This document shows, piece by piece, positions 44,635 through 55,302 of a stretch of 64,000 nt of DNA; within the stretch, counting starts at the first letter, position 1; the number at the start of each line of letters is the position of its first letter. The notes under the pieces were generated by a model. The model made no database searches. It had not been told where the DNA came from and worked only from the letters and a program-made list of their open reading frames with translations. Both the position numbers and the translations under genes were made by a program. The stretch covers positions 25,851,179 to 25,915,178 of the forward strand of contig OW386286.2 of assembly GCA_936432065.2 (NCBI GenBank), in the 5' to 3' direction. The stretch is from Rutpela maculata. Taxonomy: Eukaryota > Arthropoda > Insecta > Coleoptera > Cerambycidae.

Positions 44635-46460
44635 CTAAAAGAGAGCCATAAACTTCTGTATATTATGTGTTATGTATGTCTTACATGTGTGGTTAAACTT
44701 TCTTAGGTTTGCAATTGATCTTATTTCCAAAGGAAGAATATTATAAATTTTAGGAGCCAAATAATTTAGGAATCTTAGATTAATATTAGAATTACTATTG
44801 GGAATTTCCAAGTGTCTATTTACATTGTTTCTGGTTCCATACGAGTGGTTTACATAATTTTTTAAGTTCACATTTGTTTGTGTAAAGGAACATACATTTA
44901 GTATGTATAAGGAACGTACATCAAAGATTGTGTCGGAGTATAGCAATCTAGTGGGAAACATCTTGTTTTTACGATAAATAATTTTTAGAATATAGTTCTG
45001 CACAACATTTAGTTTTTTTAGAGAATTCTTGTAAAGACCACCCCATATAACTATACCGTACCTTATTAAAGATTCAACTAGTCCTTTATAAATACAAATT
45101 AAAAGTTTTTTCCCCATTATCTCTCTTATGGTATAGAATTTACTTATTAATTTTCGAATATTATTGCTCAGTTTTATAATGTGATGGTTCCATTTGAGAT
45201 TTTCGTCGATAATAATACCCAAGTACTTAGTAGAATGTACCTCATTTATTTCTGTATCCATCTGTTCAATATATATACTGTTAAAATTGGGGCGGTTAGC
45301 CGCAGTCAGCGAGAAAGCTATATAGTTTGTTTTATCAACATTCAGAGTTAGCTTGAAAGAGTCAAGCCAGTTTTTTATTTTTGCAATACCTGCACTAACC
45401 GAGTCTTTTAATTTCTCCCACGTTTTTCCTTCAAAAACAACAGCCGTGTCATCCGCATAAGAAATTACAAATCCATTATCAATGCCAATATTTGTTAATG
45501 AATTAATGTAAGAAATAAACAATAACGGTCCTAACACAGTACCCTGAGGAACTCCAATTTTCACTTTCATAGGTTCACTGTATGTATCTCCAATTTTAAC
45601 TTTTTGTATTCTGTCATTGAGATAACTTCTAAAGACATCCAGCACAATGCCACGTACTCCATATGTGTTTAATACATTTAATAGAGCATCGTGTGACACA
45701 GTGTCAAATGCCTTTGCGAGGTCAAGGAAAACAGTTATACATTTGTTATTACAGTTTAGGTTATCAGTAATATTTTTAGTGAGTTCGTATAAGGCATCAG
45801 TAGTACTCAATCCATTGGAAAAGCCAAATTGATTCTTTGAAAGTATATTATTATTAGTAAGAAAGTTAACCAGTCTTTCCTTCAGGCATTTTTGGCAAAA
45901 TTGTTAATGACACTAATAGGACGAAAATTGGTAATCTTGGATTTATCACCAGTTTTGAAAATCGGAGTGACTCTAGAAGTTTTAAAGTAGGAAGAAACAA
46001 TACCAGTTTTGAATATCAGATTAATTATATATTTTAACGGCTCAAGAAAATAAAGATGAAGTTTTTTAATTAACTTAGTGTCAATAGCATCAGCACCAGG
46101 TGAACAATTATTTTTCAGAGAATTGATATGTATTATGATTTCTGTATCATTTACAAGTTTTAAAAACATCGATGATAATGCGTTATATTGTATTTGAAAT
46201 ATATTATTAGGAGCTTTAATGTTGTTTAGCATATTTATACCAATGTTAGTGAAAAATTCATTGGAATAATTAGACATGTCTTTAATGGTGGGAAATGGTT
46301 TATTATCATTATCGGTGATCTGAAAATTATTATTATTCTTGGTAGTTGTCTCGTCAGCTGCTTCAGAAACAATCTTATATACTTTTTTAAAATTGTTTTT
46401 GTTTCCGTCAATTTGTAGCTTATAATAGTCATATTTACATTTTTTAATTAATTTGTTCAA
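44635..46460 (-). pseudogene. LINE reverse transcriptase with one frameshift
   Basis: The upstream frame (46460-45882) covers the pre-palm region and the first RT blocks: SLKNNCSPGADAIDTKLIKK, TPIFKTGDKS and ITNFRPISVINNFAK. Near 45890 the frame shifts. The second frame runs 391 codons from 45810 (open from about 45905) to 44635 without a stop: QFGFSNGLSTTDA, VFLDLAKAFDTVSH (motif A), GVPQGTVLGPLLFISYINSL (motif B), VISYADDTAVVF (motif C), KLTLNVDKTNYIAF, KYLGIIIDENLKWN, then YGTRNNVNRHL and KIYNILPLEIR at the C-terminus. All catalytic Asp residues are present. With only one frameshift the copy is fairly recent; the endonuclease is lost by truncation. Confidence 0.88.
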
Positions 46461-46500
46461 GTTATTTCTATAATCCTTATACCTGTTATCATCGTTGCAA

Positions 46501-47375
46501 TTTTATACCTCTATACCAAATTTCAAGAATATAAAATTATTTTTTTGAAACTTCTTCTTTTTTCAATAAATTAGTATTTTATTTTGAACCATTCAATTAA
46601 AACTGCATAGAAATTATTTTTTGTGAATTAATATTTAAAATTATGTAGGAGCTAAAAGTAGGCTATGAGAAAAGCAGTGAATGATTAACATTTGCTCCTA
46701 CACAACTTTAAATATGAATTCAACTCTTAATTCGCAAAAAATGGGATATTCTAAGCATCGCTACCTTTACTATTTGTTTAGCAAATATGAAATTTTACTC
46801 AAATAATTATAGTTTTCCACTAGTTTTTCTCCAGTTTAATGATTCATGAGTATGACGAAAAATATAATATGCACCGCAGGCAGGTCGTAAAGTGCGATTG
46901 TTTGGTCTCGAATACTTGCAAACCTCGTCTCTGCGGGTCTCGGATTGCAAACTGTATTCTCGATCTAAAGAAAAGTGCACTTACGACCCTTGGTACGTAA
47001 ATAACTATTTAATGATTTGTTTGTGTCGAATTTTTTAACTAAATAAATTAAAACTAACTCCAGCCTGTTCGAAATTATTTCCGTTTAAGTTAACTACTTA
47101 AAATGACTTACCGACTGGTCTAAATAGGTATAGACTGTAAACTATTTCAATTTAAAACATAACGCAAAATACATTGACTGGGGATTTATTTGCAAATAAC
47201 ATACTTTTGAGGTCTAATCGCAGTCCACTATGACTTATCACTGCAACAAAAAAAATCTGTTGCCAAAATTACGAAAGTTATAATTCGTGTTCGTACATCT
47301 TAGGACGCGCATAATAAATATAATCAACTTTCTGCTTAAAATTAATAGTCAATAATAAGGGTAGGTTTACTTTGA
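46501..47375. other. AT-rich stretch with one foldback
   Basis: An imperfect inverted pair (GTGAATTAATATTTAAAATT and GTAGGAGC near 46622-46653, complement near 46693-46737) makes a 120-bp foldback. A denser patch at 46870-46990 has no gene signature. Confidence 0.5.
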
Positions 47376-47404
47376 GCGTAACATTACAAATTGACAAAAA
47401 AACA

Positions 47405-47690
47405 ATTCGGGTGCCGCCCATGGATCATAGGCGGCCGTGGCGGACTGCGGAGAGAAGCGGAATGCAGATGGGCGCCCGCGCGTCTATAGAACACCTGCAC
47501 ACCTCGCGGCGCTCTTCGCGACCTTTGCTAATTATAAGCAGACTTTTCACTGGTTTTGTTGTTATCGCATACCCACTCTAGGCCACCGACTCTAACCGCC
47601 TGCCAACATGCGAGAAAGGAGCCAATTCGATCGGGCCCATTTTGGTGGTTTTATTAGCAACTACCGAACAATCACACCTCAGAGATCTAC
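47405..47690. other. GC- and CpG-rich patch of unknown role
   Basis: After kilobases of AT-rich DNA, 47410-47530 is strongly GC/CpG-rich (GGCGGCCGTGGCGGACTGCG, GGGCGCCCGCGCG, CCTCGCGGCGCTCTTCGCG). Short open frames on the plus strand (47372-47581, 47608-47835) lack domains. It could be a relic host exon or promoter, or a foreign insertion; I cannot tell which. Confidence 0.35.
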
Positions 47691-47875
47691 AGGAACGATA
47701 GCGATAAATCACAAAAGCAGGATTAGCAGGTTACCGGACAAAAAAAATGTTCTTTTGTTGTATCTATATATAAATGCATGTCGTGGTGAATTCAAGATGG
47801 TCCTTAATTTCTCAAAACTGTATAGACCTAAATAGTGAATAAATATTAAAATTATAAACATGATTTCTATATACT

Positions 47876-48077
47876 GAGTGTCCCTTTATATTTTCCTCTA
47901 TTTTTATACCTTACATCTTTTTAACGGATTAAGATAAGAAAGTGTGGTTTTCATTGGGCTGTGTTAAATGATCTCGTCTTTCCTCTCTACTTTCAATTTT
48001 CTTCACAGTTCTGGAAGTCTAAAATAAAATGGCGTCGTTTCAAATTGTTTTGTCAAGGTTTTTGAAATGAGACACCC
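47876..48077. mobile_element. GAGTGTCCC/GAGACACCC MITE
   Basis: About 200 bp starting CTGAGTGTCCCTTTATA and ending ATGAGACACCCTGCATA. The reverse complement of its right half (TTGACAAAACAATTTG, GACTTCCAGAACT) matches 49098-49200, so it belongs to a small family with at least two members here. Confidence 0.6.
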
Positions 48078-49093
48078 TGCATATTTACGAGTTTCTTGAA
48101 AGCTGTGTTCCTACGGCGTTCAACGATGTTTATTTTTTAAAATTGGTTAAAAACCAACTGAGGAAAATCTACATCATAATGTTTTGAATAACGTATTAAA
48201 AATTTTAAGTAGATTTAATAATAATAATAGTAATAATAATCCTATTAGTCCAAGTAATTGAACAAAATGATATGGGACAAGTCACAGAAATATGTAATTA
48301 ATTTATCAAACAATCATGAGAGGAAATTACGCCATAAAAACTAGAACTTAAGACAAATTAACAATATGATTTACATGCAAATTGTATTAATAATAACCAC
48401 AATTTTACGATAAAAAAAATTAATTGACAGAATAATAAGCTTTCTTAAATAACATTTATTTAACAGTAAATATAAATTATTTATTATTATTATTTATTAT
48501 TATTATACAAAACGGCTGTGTACAATTCTAGCCAGTGTCATACTGCAAGTTGAAACTGTGATGTGCAGAATACTCGAGAGAAACGTTTTGAAAAGTGAAG
48601 GCGGAAATATACTTTTTGACAAATGTCAATATTTCTAAAATATATAAAGATGGCAAAGTTAAGATTATCTTGAGAGTGGCTTGTGGCTTTATGTCTTTCT
48701 GAAGAAGGGCGAAAATGCATTTCAAAGGCTAAGCATGTAGAAGAATTTTAGAATGATCGTTTAATTTTTCCAGACGAATCTTGTTGTGTTAAGAACTTTA
48801 AGATGGGTTTTTGAAAATAAATTCATTTTAGAGCTATATGCCTTTAGCACAACCAGATGTGGATTGTCAGAGAATTACAAATTTTAAAAATTGATACTTA
48901 AATTAGTTTTTCATTATTGATTGAATACATAGTTATTTTGTAAATAAATTCATTTTTGGACTTCTTAATTTCTAGCATAACCGCAAGTAAGTTATCCAAA
49001 GAATGCAAATATTTAAAATTAATATTTTCTTTTGATTTTTCATGTATTATTCTTTCTGCTATTTGCAAAAACCTATAAAAATGTTTTTTGCAA
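48078..49093. other. AT-rich stretch without recognisable gene
   Basis: (ATT)n arrays at 48230 and 48480-48506. Two diverged direct copies of about 80 bp (AAATAAATTCATTTT... at 48818 and 48944). No coding signature. Confidence 0.5.
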
Positions 49094-49098
49094 TATAC

Positions 49099-49250
49099 AG
49101 GGTGTTTCATTTGAAAAATCTTGACAAAAGCTATTTTGTTTTTTAATGACTTCCAGAACTACGAGAAAAATTGAAAGGAAAAAACTTGTGATCATTTAAA
49201 ACAATGAAAACCACAATATTGTCAATATTTGATCAACAATAGTTTTCAAC
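49099..49250. mobile_element. Partial second copy of the 47876 MITE
   Basis: CAGGGTGTTTCATTTGAAAA, CTTGACAAAAGC, GACTTCCAGAACTACG and AATGAAAACCACAATATTG correspond to the reverse complement of 47880-48077. The far end is missing. Confidence 0.6.
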
Positions 49251-49677
49251 TTTTTCCAATAGTCTCTGTTTAATAGTAGAGTAACCAGTGATTTTAATAG
49301 AAAAAGACTGTCATATGGAAAGCATTTCTTTTTTTTTTTGATAATTTAATAGTAAATGCAACAAACATTTTTTTGTATTATTAGGGGGCTTGTTTTTATT
49401 TTCCACTCATTTTCACTCCTAGAAAATATTACCGAAAAGTAACTGAGTGAATTAAATTTTCAGAAGAGATTTTATACAATGTTTAATAGCATAAATTGGT
49501 GGTTTTTAAGGTATAACGACTTAAAAAAATGCGATTTCAGCCTGAGAAAACAGGTATTCCTAAACGGTTTTTGTCTATTAACTCGAAAAGTATCACATTT
49601 TGCGAAAAAATGCTAGACATCAAAACGAAAGCTAAAACTAACGGTGAATTTGATTTGTTTACAATTTCTGTAGGATG

Positions 49678-50470
49678 TATAACTTTGGAGATGTGGAAGT
49701 TGAAAAATGGCATCCGAACGTTTATAAGATGAAGTATTTAATTTAAATGTTAAATATCCCAGAAACTATGGCACTTACGTCAAAGACACTAAGAACCAAA
49801 ATGAAAGACTTAACTAAGTTTTCAAATAGACCTTGTGCTTGTTTCTATAGAAGACAAAACAGAAATAATGAGTTCCTTCATATTTCTTAATTAAAAATGT
49901 CGCCATTTTGTTAATGTAACTAGCCAGTAATTAAAAAAAATGGATCCATTACTGTTTTTCGTTAATAATTACCTAGATGCTTCAACTATAAACGTATTTT
50001 CGAAAAGAACGTAAAATTATTATTATTATTATTTATTGTTGAAAATGTCTCAATAAATAGTTTCAGCCAAAAAAATGTAGAGACCACAAATAAAGCTTGT
50101 AAACTGAGGTTGAATTTAGCTTTTAATTTCTCTAAGAATAGTTTCGGAGATAGAGTTTAAAGTTGCTTTTCTAACAAAACTTTACTTTTTTTTTTTATTA
50201 TTTTTTTGAACTTGAAACATATGGTAATAGTGAAAAAACGCAAAAAAATGTGTTTTGTTGTTTCTGTCATATCTCTATCTGTCTTTTATGCTATAGAAAT
50301 AGACAAAAGAACATTTGAAACTCTAATTAATAGTCTTTCATTTTGATTGTAAACATTTTGACGTAAGTGCCATAGTTTCTGAGATATTTAACATTTGAAC
50401 TAATACCTCGTCTTATAAACGTTCGGACGCCTTCTTTATACTTCCGCATCTCCGAAATTATTATTTTAAC
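49678..50470. repeat. Inverted repeat pair with 130-bp arms
   Basis: 49678-49812 (CTTTGGAGATGTGGAAGT, ATCCGAACGTTTATAAGA, TGGCACTTACGTCAAA) recurs inverted at 50332-50462 (TTTGACGTAAGTGCCA, TCTTATAAACGTTCGGA, CTTCCGCATCTCCGAA). The 520-bp centre is AT-rich non-coding DNA. No TSD identified. Confidence 0.75.
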
Positions 50471-50610
50471 AGAAATTAGAAAAATACTCCGATTTAGTAG
50501 TTTTCTTATTTGTTTCTAGCATGCTTTGGCTCAATGTAATACTTATTAAATTATTTAACAAAAATTGTGCTGAAATACCTCCTTTTTTAAGCTACTATCC
50601 TAATTTACAA

Positions 50611-51241
50611 CAAGCGCGGATCTAGAAATTTCAATAATTTTTTCTCGTCTGTGGCGCGTGGGACCCATACGAAATATGGGAAATAACATCTCGAGAAGCA
50701 CTTCTCTAACGACCACCCCTAAAAAATTTTGAAAAAGCAGTTTGCGAAAAATTTTTTCAAAATTCGATTCCCCCCCCAGGTTTAGGGACTGCTGTTTAAA
50801 ATTATTTTTTTTGTCATATGCATTTTACTTTTCATAAAAATACAACACTGTGTTTTGAAGTTTATGAAAATATTTTCGTTACTAACTGCAATACAACGAA
50901 TTGAAATTTTGTGGTCTAAAATTTAACAAATCACAAAATTTCAATTCGTTGTATCTCAGTTAGTAATGAAAATATTTTCATAAACTTTAAAACTGATTGT
51001 TGTATTTTTATAAAAAGTAAAATGTATATGACAAAAAAAAATAATTTTAAACAGGAATCCCTAATCCTGGGGGGGGGGGGGGGTAATCGAATTTTGAAAA
51101 AATTTTTCGCAAACTGCTTTTTCAAAATTTTTTAGGGGTCGTTAGAGAAGTGCTTCTCGAGATGTTATTTCCCATATTTCGTATGGGTCCCATGCGCCAC
51201 AGACGAGAAAAAAATTATTGAAATTTCTAGATCCGCGCTTG
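50611..51241. mobile_element. hAT-like foldback, arms about 305 bp, TSD ATTTACAA
   Basis: Starts CAAGCGCGGATCTAGAAATT and ends with its complement. The arms are near-identical to a loop at 50915-50932, and the flanks are ATTTACAA at 50603-50610 and 51242-51249. The arms contain GAAGTGCTTCTC and a poly-C/poly-G tract that differs in length between arms (CCCCCCCC at 50770, a longer G run at 51070), a sign of slippage. The TIR start resembles the CAAGGGCGGATCCAG-type end at 59277/62016. Confidence 0.9.
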
Positions 51242-51655
51242 ATTTACAAGTCGTTATAACTTAAAGGCTATCAATTTAAATGAAAATGCATATATAGTTT
51301 TTTCTTCTAAAAATTTGATTCTCTTTCAGCTCCAATATTTTTGTTTTTTTTAGGTGTCACCCCCTGAAAAGAGGTGCTGTAAATTAACCCCAGCTGGAAT
51401 GTTTCTGATTTTGAACATTTAACTACAGCAAACGTTTAAAAAAAATCATCAAAATCGGTGCGGTGTTGTTTTTGAGGGTTTAGAAGTAAAAACCTTAATT
51501 GACTCGGCTAAATAGTCGTAAAAAAAAATATCATGATCATAAATTTTAAACTTTGTAAGTTGAACGTATTTAAATTATATACTTTTCACAAAAATTAGTA
51601 AGTCACTTTGATACTGCTTCGTATCAACAACTTAGTTTTATTCATGTACTAACTA
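51242..51655. other. Non-coding spacer
   Basis: AT-rich with a TAGGTGTCACCCCCTGAAAA patch near 51352. No gene seen. Confidence 0.5.
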
Positions 51656-51660
51656 CTACC

Positions 51661-51824
51661 TATTATGTATGCTTTCTCAACTTGCTAGTTGAATTTATGT
51701 ACTCACTTTAATAAGATTCTATTTCAATATATTTAATATAATACAATCATACATTTTATTTCAACTTGACAGTTCTCATATTTTCTAGCAACCTATATGT
51801 ATATAAATAACAATATATATAACA
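51661..51824 (-). repeat. LTR, left copy (3' LTR of the element)
   Basis: 164 bp, minus-strand ends TGTTAT...ATAATA. Nearly identical to 55138-55302 except for small indels (GCTAGTT versus GTAGTT, one extra AT at the end). Confidence 0.92.
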
Positions 51825-51886
51825 ATCTTCCCCTGGAAGTATAAAGAAAATAAAAGTATTTTATTTTTAACAATAAAACTCCAAAA

Positions 51887-53758
51887 CTAAATAATGGACT
51901 CATATCGCACTGGAGGTTTTCGAATTCTAGTGGAACGTCTCACTACCATTTCTTTTCCTTGTGTCAAAACATCTGCAGCCTTTATCGGTTCTGTTACAGT
52001 TGATGGCGGTAAAGTTTCTTGCTCATCTGATTTTAATGTGGCTGGTGTACCTGAGTTGGTTGGCGTGTCATTTTTAATATCATCACTCACTTTTTCATGT
52101 TGGCCCTCTTCTGCTTGGGACTTTTCATCAGGCCTGTTAAAAATTTTAGTGGTATCTATATTTGGAAGATATTGTTCTTGCACAGCTGTGGTCCTTATTT
52201 GATCTATGTGCTGGGAACGTCTGATTCCATCAACCAAAACATCATAATGTAGTGTTCCTTTACGAGATAATACAGTACCATATTTCCATTTGCAGTTCTT
52301 GTTGGTATAAGATCGAACTTGAACTAAATCACCTGCGTTGAATTCCCTTGGCAATTTATTGGTAACAGTATTGCAATTGTCATGATTAATTTTGATATCT
52401 CTTCTTACCAAATCTATTCTCGTCCTAATCGGGCGTTTAAACATTAGTTCAGCTGGACTGATACCGGTTGTCGAATTTGGTGCTTTATGATATTGTAATA
52501 GTAATTTGCAGAGCTTAAATTTTAGATCCCCTGGTTCAGACATCATACTTCGTAATCCTTGTTTGACTACTTGAACATAACGTTCTGCTTGGCCGTTACT
52601 TGCAGGATGGTACGGTGCAGTGTACTTATGGTATATTCCATTTGACTTTAAAAACTGCTCAAACTCGAATGACCTGAAATTACTACCATTGTCCGAAACT
52701 AGAGTTACCGGTAATCCAAAACGCGAAAATATGTCACGCAGAATTTGTATGGTAGCATTAGCAGTAATACTTTTCGTCGGTACAGCTTCAACCCATTTGG
52801 TGTGTGCATCTACTATTATTAAAATATTTGTATCCATAAAAGGTCCCAAATAATCAATGTGGATTCGCTGCCATGGGCGTTCTGGAAATTCCCAAGGATG
52901 ATACACTTTTGGTGGTGAATTCGTAACTTTTGAACAATTTGCACAGTTCTTTACTACTTGCTCAATATCGTGATCAATTCCCTTCCACCATACATAACTA
53001 CGTGCTAGTGCCTTCATCTTAACGATACCAACGTGGGCGCTGTGTAATTCTTTTATTATATCACTCCGTAAAGATTTTGGTATTACTGTACGTATACCTT
53101 TAAATACACATCCATTTACTAATTCCATTTCAGTAGCTGTATAGCCTTCTGGCAACTTATTTCCTGATTGTAGAGCCATATATACCTCATTGAGCTCAGT
53201 ATCTTTCCTAGTCTCAGTCCGTATTTCTTGTATGGTTATTGGCAATGTTTCCAGTTGTTGTAATTGTAAAACCGATTCAACATTTACCTCGTCATAAGTA
53301 TCATTTCCTTCAGGTGTTTCTGTTGGAAACCTGGACAAATAATCTACGTTTGCGTGATCTTCCGTTCTTCTAAACTGAATATCATAGTTGAACCCCGATA
53401 GAAAGTTTGCATAATGAAGCATACGTGTAGCTGAAGTGGCTGGCATCCCTTTGTGTGGGTGGAAAATAGCGGATAAGGGTTTATTGTCGGTTATCAATGT
53501 AAATCTTCTTCCATAACAATACTGAAAGAATCGTTTTAGTCCCCAGGAAATTGCAGTTGCCTCCTTGTCAATCTGGCTGTAATTCCGTTCACTCTTTGAT
53601 AAGGAGCGTGAACCAAAAGCAATTGGTCTTTCAGACCCATCTGGATATTTATGCGATAAAATACATCCTAAACCGTTTGGTCCTGCATCTGTAGCCAGCA
53701 GTAAAGGCAATTTTACATCGAAATGTGTAAGAATCAAAATGTACCAGACATTGAGCAA
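51887..53758 (-). CDS. Gypsy RNase H and integrase, open frame of 623 codons
   Basis: This frame starts in the RT connection (LTHFDVKLPLLLATD). RNase H has D24, E66, D91 and D139 in the expected blocks (ATDAGPNG, IDKEATAISW, LITDNKPL, ANVDYLSRF). The integrase zinc finger is H239-H242-C272-C275. The catalytic core is D302 (HIDYLGPF), D356 (VSDNGSNF) and E392 (NGQAERYVQ), the exact D-35-E spacing. A GPY/F-like module follows (LVQVRSY, GTVLSRKG, HIDQIR), and the tail ends RRSTRIRKPPVRY. No stop or frameshift. The apparent start is artificial: the RT palm is missing because the gag-RT block upstream is inverted. It cannot act as a complete Pol, but the integrase part looks undamaged. Confidence 0.9.
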   Translation of the reverse strand: MLNVWYILILTHFDVKLPLLLATDAGPNGLGCILSHKYPDGSERPIAFGSRSLSKSERNYSQIDKEATAISWGLKRFFQYCYGRRFTLITDNKPLSAIFHPHKGMPATSATRMLHYANFLSGFNYDIQFRRTEDHANVDYLSRFPTETPEGNDTYDEVNVESVLQLQQLETLPITIQEIRTETRKDTELNEVYMALQSGNKLPEGYTATEMELVNGCVFKGIRTVIPKSLRSDIIKELHSAHVGIVKMKALARSYVWWKGIDHDIEQVVKNCANCSKVTNSPPKVYHPWEFPERPWQRIHIDYLGPFMDTNILIIVDAHTKWVEAVPTKSITANATIQILRDIFSRFGLPVTLVSDNGSNFRSFEFEQFLKSNGIYHKYTAPYHPASNGQAERYVQVVKQGLRSMMSEPGDLKFKLCKLLLQYHKAPNSTTGISPAELMFKRPIRTRIDLVRRDIKINHDNCNTVTNKLPREFNAGDLVQVRSYTNKNCKWKYGTVLSRKGTLHYDVLVDGIRRSQHIDQIRTTAVQEQYLPNIDTTKIFNRPDEKSQAEEGQHEKVSDDIKNDTPTNSGTPATLKSDEQETLPPSTVTEPIKAADVLTQGKEMVVRRSTRIRKPPVRYESII

Positions 53759-55126
53759 TCTTACAGCTCCAGAATTGCCAAGTACTAAAAGTTACGGTGA
53801 CTTAGTTCAATTATTGAAAGCTCATATTTGCCCAACCCCAAGTGAAATCGCTGAACAGCACAGATTTTCAAGTAGATTACAAAATGAAGGGGAATCGATT
53901 TCAAATTACGTAGCTGAGCTAAAACGACTTACAACAAATTGCAATTTTAAATGCCTAGAGTGCAATAAGTCAACAATAGGTACGCATCTAAGATCACAGT
54001 TTATTAAAGGAATTCGAGATAATGATATTAGGGAACGTTTATTACAACAAACAGCACCCACTTTTACATTTGAAAAAGCTGTCGAATTAGCATTGTCAAT
54101 TGAAATGTCAAAATCTGAAAGTAAACAGCTACAAGGATATACATGACAAATCAATTACGTAAAAAAGTTCAAACCGAGTACATCAGGTAATTACAAAAAG
54201 AAAGCAATCTCGGACACATCCAGCCCAAAATTGAAATCCCTGTGGGGAAAATGTTACCGATGTCGAAATGATAAACATAAAGCAAGTTCCTGTTTTGCAA
54301 TAAATAAAATATGCAATAAGTGTGGCACTAAAGGTCATTTGGCAACAGTATGTTTAAAAGAAAGTGGTAACACACCACCAAGTGGCAATACCTCGGGAAA
54401 TAAGAAACAACACCAGTTGGACATAGAAGAAGAAGAAGAAAATTCTGATGATTCAGATATCTATACCATAAACATATTTGACATGAATAAGAATGATAAG
54501 AATGGAACTAGACACAGGGGCTGCCATTTCTTCAATATCTATAAAAGATTATGTCCAAATAAAACATGGAATACTACACCCATGAGACTGAGAACGTATA
54601 CTGGGGAAATTATACAACCCGTTGGGGTAGCTAACGTAAAAGTTCAATATGAAAACCAGATACAGGATGGAGACGTTTACATCTGCGAAGGAAACGTAGA
54701 CACAGTCTTCGGCAGAGACTGGTTACGAAAATTTGATATCAACTGGAAGGATATTCGAGAAATTTATACACTAGAATGCGGAAATTACGACAAAGACAAA
54801 AAGTTAGCTGAGTTACTGAAGAAATATGACAAAAATTTTGATGACAAAGTTGGGAAGATTCCAGATTACAAATGTTCTATTAAATTGAATGATAACTCCA
54901 TTACGCCAGTGTTTTACCGGCCAAGATCAGTACCCTATGCATTAAAGGAGAAAGTATAGGAGGAAATCAAGAGACTGGAAAAGTTAGATATTATAGAGAG
55001 AGTGGTACATGCAGATTGGGGTACACCTATTGTACCAGTAATGAAAAAGAATGGGGATATCAGGCTATGTGCAGATTACAAATCAACATTGAATAAACAT
55101 ATACAAAGTGACAATTATCCCATCCT
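53735..55126 (+). pseudogene. Gypsy gag, zinc knuckles, protease and RT start, inverted block
   Basis: One frame starting at about 53739, opposite in orientation to the LTRs. Gag (LSNLTAPELPSTKSYGDLV, CPTPSEIAEQHRFSSRLQ, ISNYVAELKRLT) lacks its N-terminal part. A TGA at 54144 interrupts it. Two CCHC-like knuckles follow (CYRCRNDKHKASSC and CNKCGTKGHLATVC), then an acidic linker. At the protease, the DTG active-site segment lies in another frame between two compensating frameshifts (about 54500 and 54570), after which the original frame resumes (PMRLRTYTGEII, FGRDWLRKFDINW). A TAG at 54957 precedes the RT start (RLEKLDIIERV, WGTPIVPVMKKNG, IRLCADYK, SDNYPI), which stops at the joint. Non-functional. 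Confidence 0.88.
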
Positions 55127-55134
55127 CGTCGCCA
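55119..55134 (-). other. Gypsy primer-binding site
   Basis: TGGCGACGAGGATGGG on the minus strand, three bases inside the LTR at 55138. The TGG start matches a tRNA CCA end; the tRNA was not identified. It overlaps the inversion joint. Confidence 0.7.
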
Positions 55135-55137
55135 ATT

Positions 55138-55302
55138 TATTATGTATGCTTTCTCAACTTGTAGTTGAATTTATGTACTCACTTTAATAAGATTCTATTT
55201 CAATATATTTAATATAATACAATCATACATTTTATTTCAACTTGACAGTTCTCATATTTTCTAGCAACCTATATGTATATAAATAACAATATATATATAA
55301 CA
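55138..55302 (-). repeat. LTR, right copy (5' LTR of the element)
   Basis: 165 bp, see the left copy. The few differences imply recent insertion. Confidence 0.92.

Larger units (their letters stand above)
44285..46500 (-). mobile_element. CR1/Jockey-superfamily LINE, 5'-truncated, minus strand
   Basis: The element's 3' end is the long (ATT)n array at 44285-44343, followed by about 290 bp of 3' UTR and the RT frame. The 5' end stops near 46500 without an endonuclease, so it is 5'-truncated. No TSD could be matched around it. It is the best-preserved LINE of its type in the window. Confidence 0.8.
51661..55302 (-). mobile_element. Short-LTR Ty3/gypsy element with inverted interior, TSD CTACC
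   Basis: Two 164-165-bp LTRs in the same orientation (51661-51824 and 55138-55302) are flanked by CTACC at 51656-51660 and 55303-55307, so the unit is bounded by one integration event. Read on the minus strand: LTR (TGTTATATAT... at 55302), a 3-bp gap, PBS TGGCGACGAGGATGGG (55134-55119), a block in the wrong orientation (gag-protease-RT start, plus strand, 53735-55126), then RNase H-integrase in the correct orientation (53758-51887), PPT-like CCAGGGGAAGAT (51836-51825), and the 3' LTR. The N-terminal part of gag and the RT core are missing at the two inversion joints. Gag/RT style and short LTRs suggest a mag-like lineage. Confidence 0.88.
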
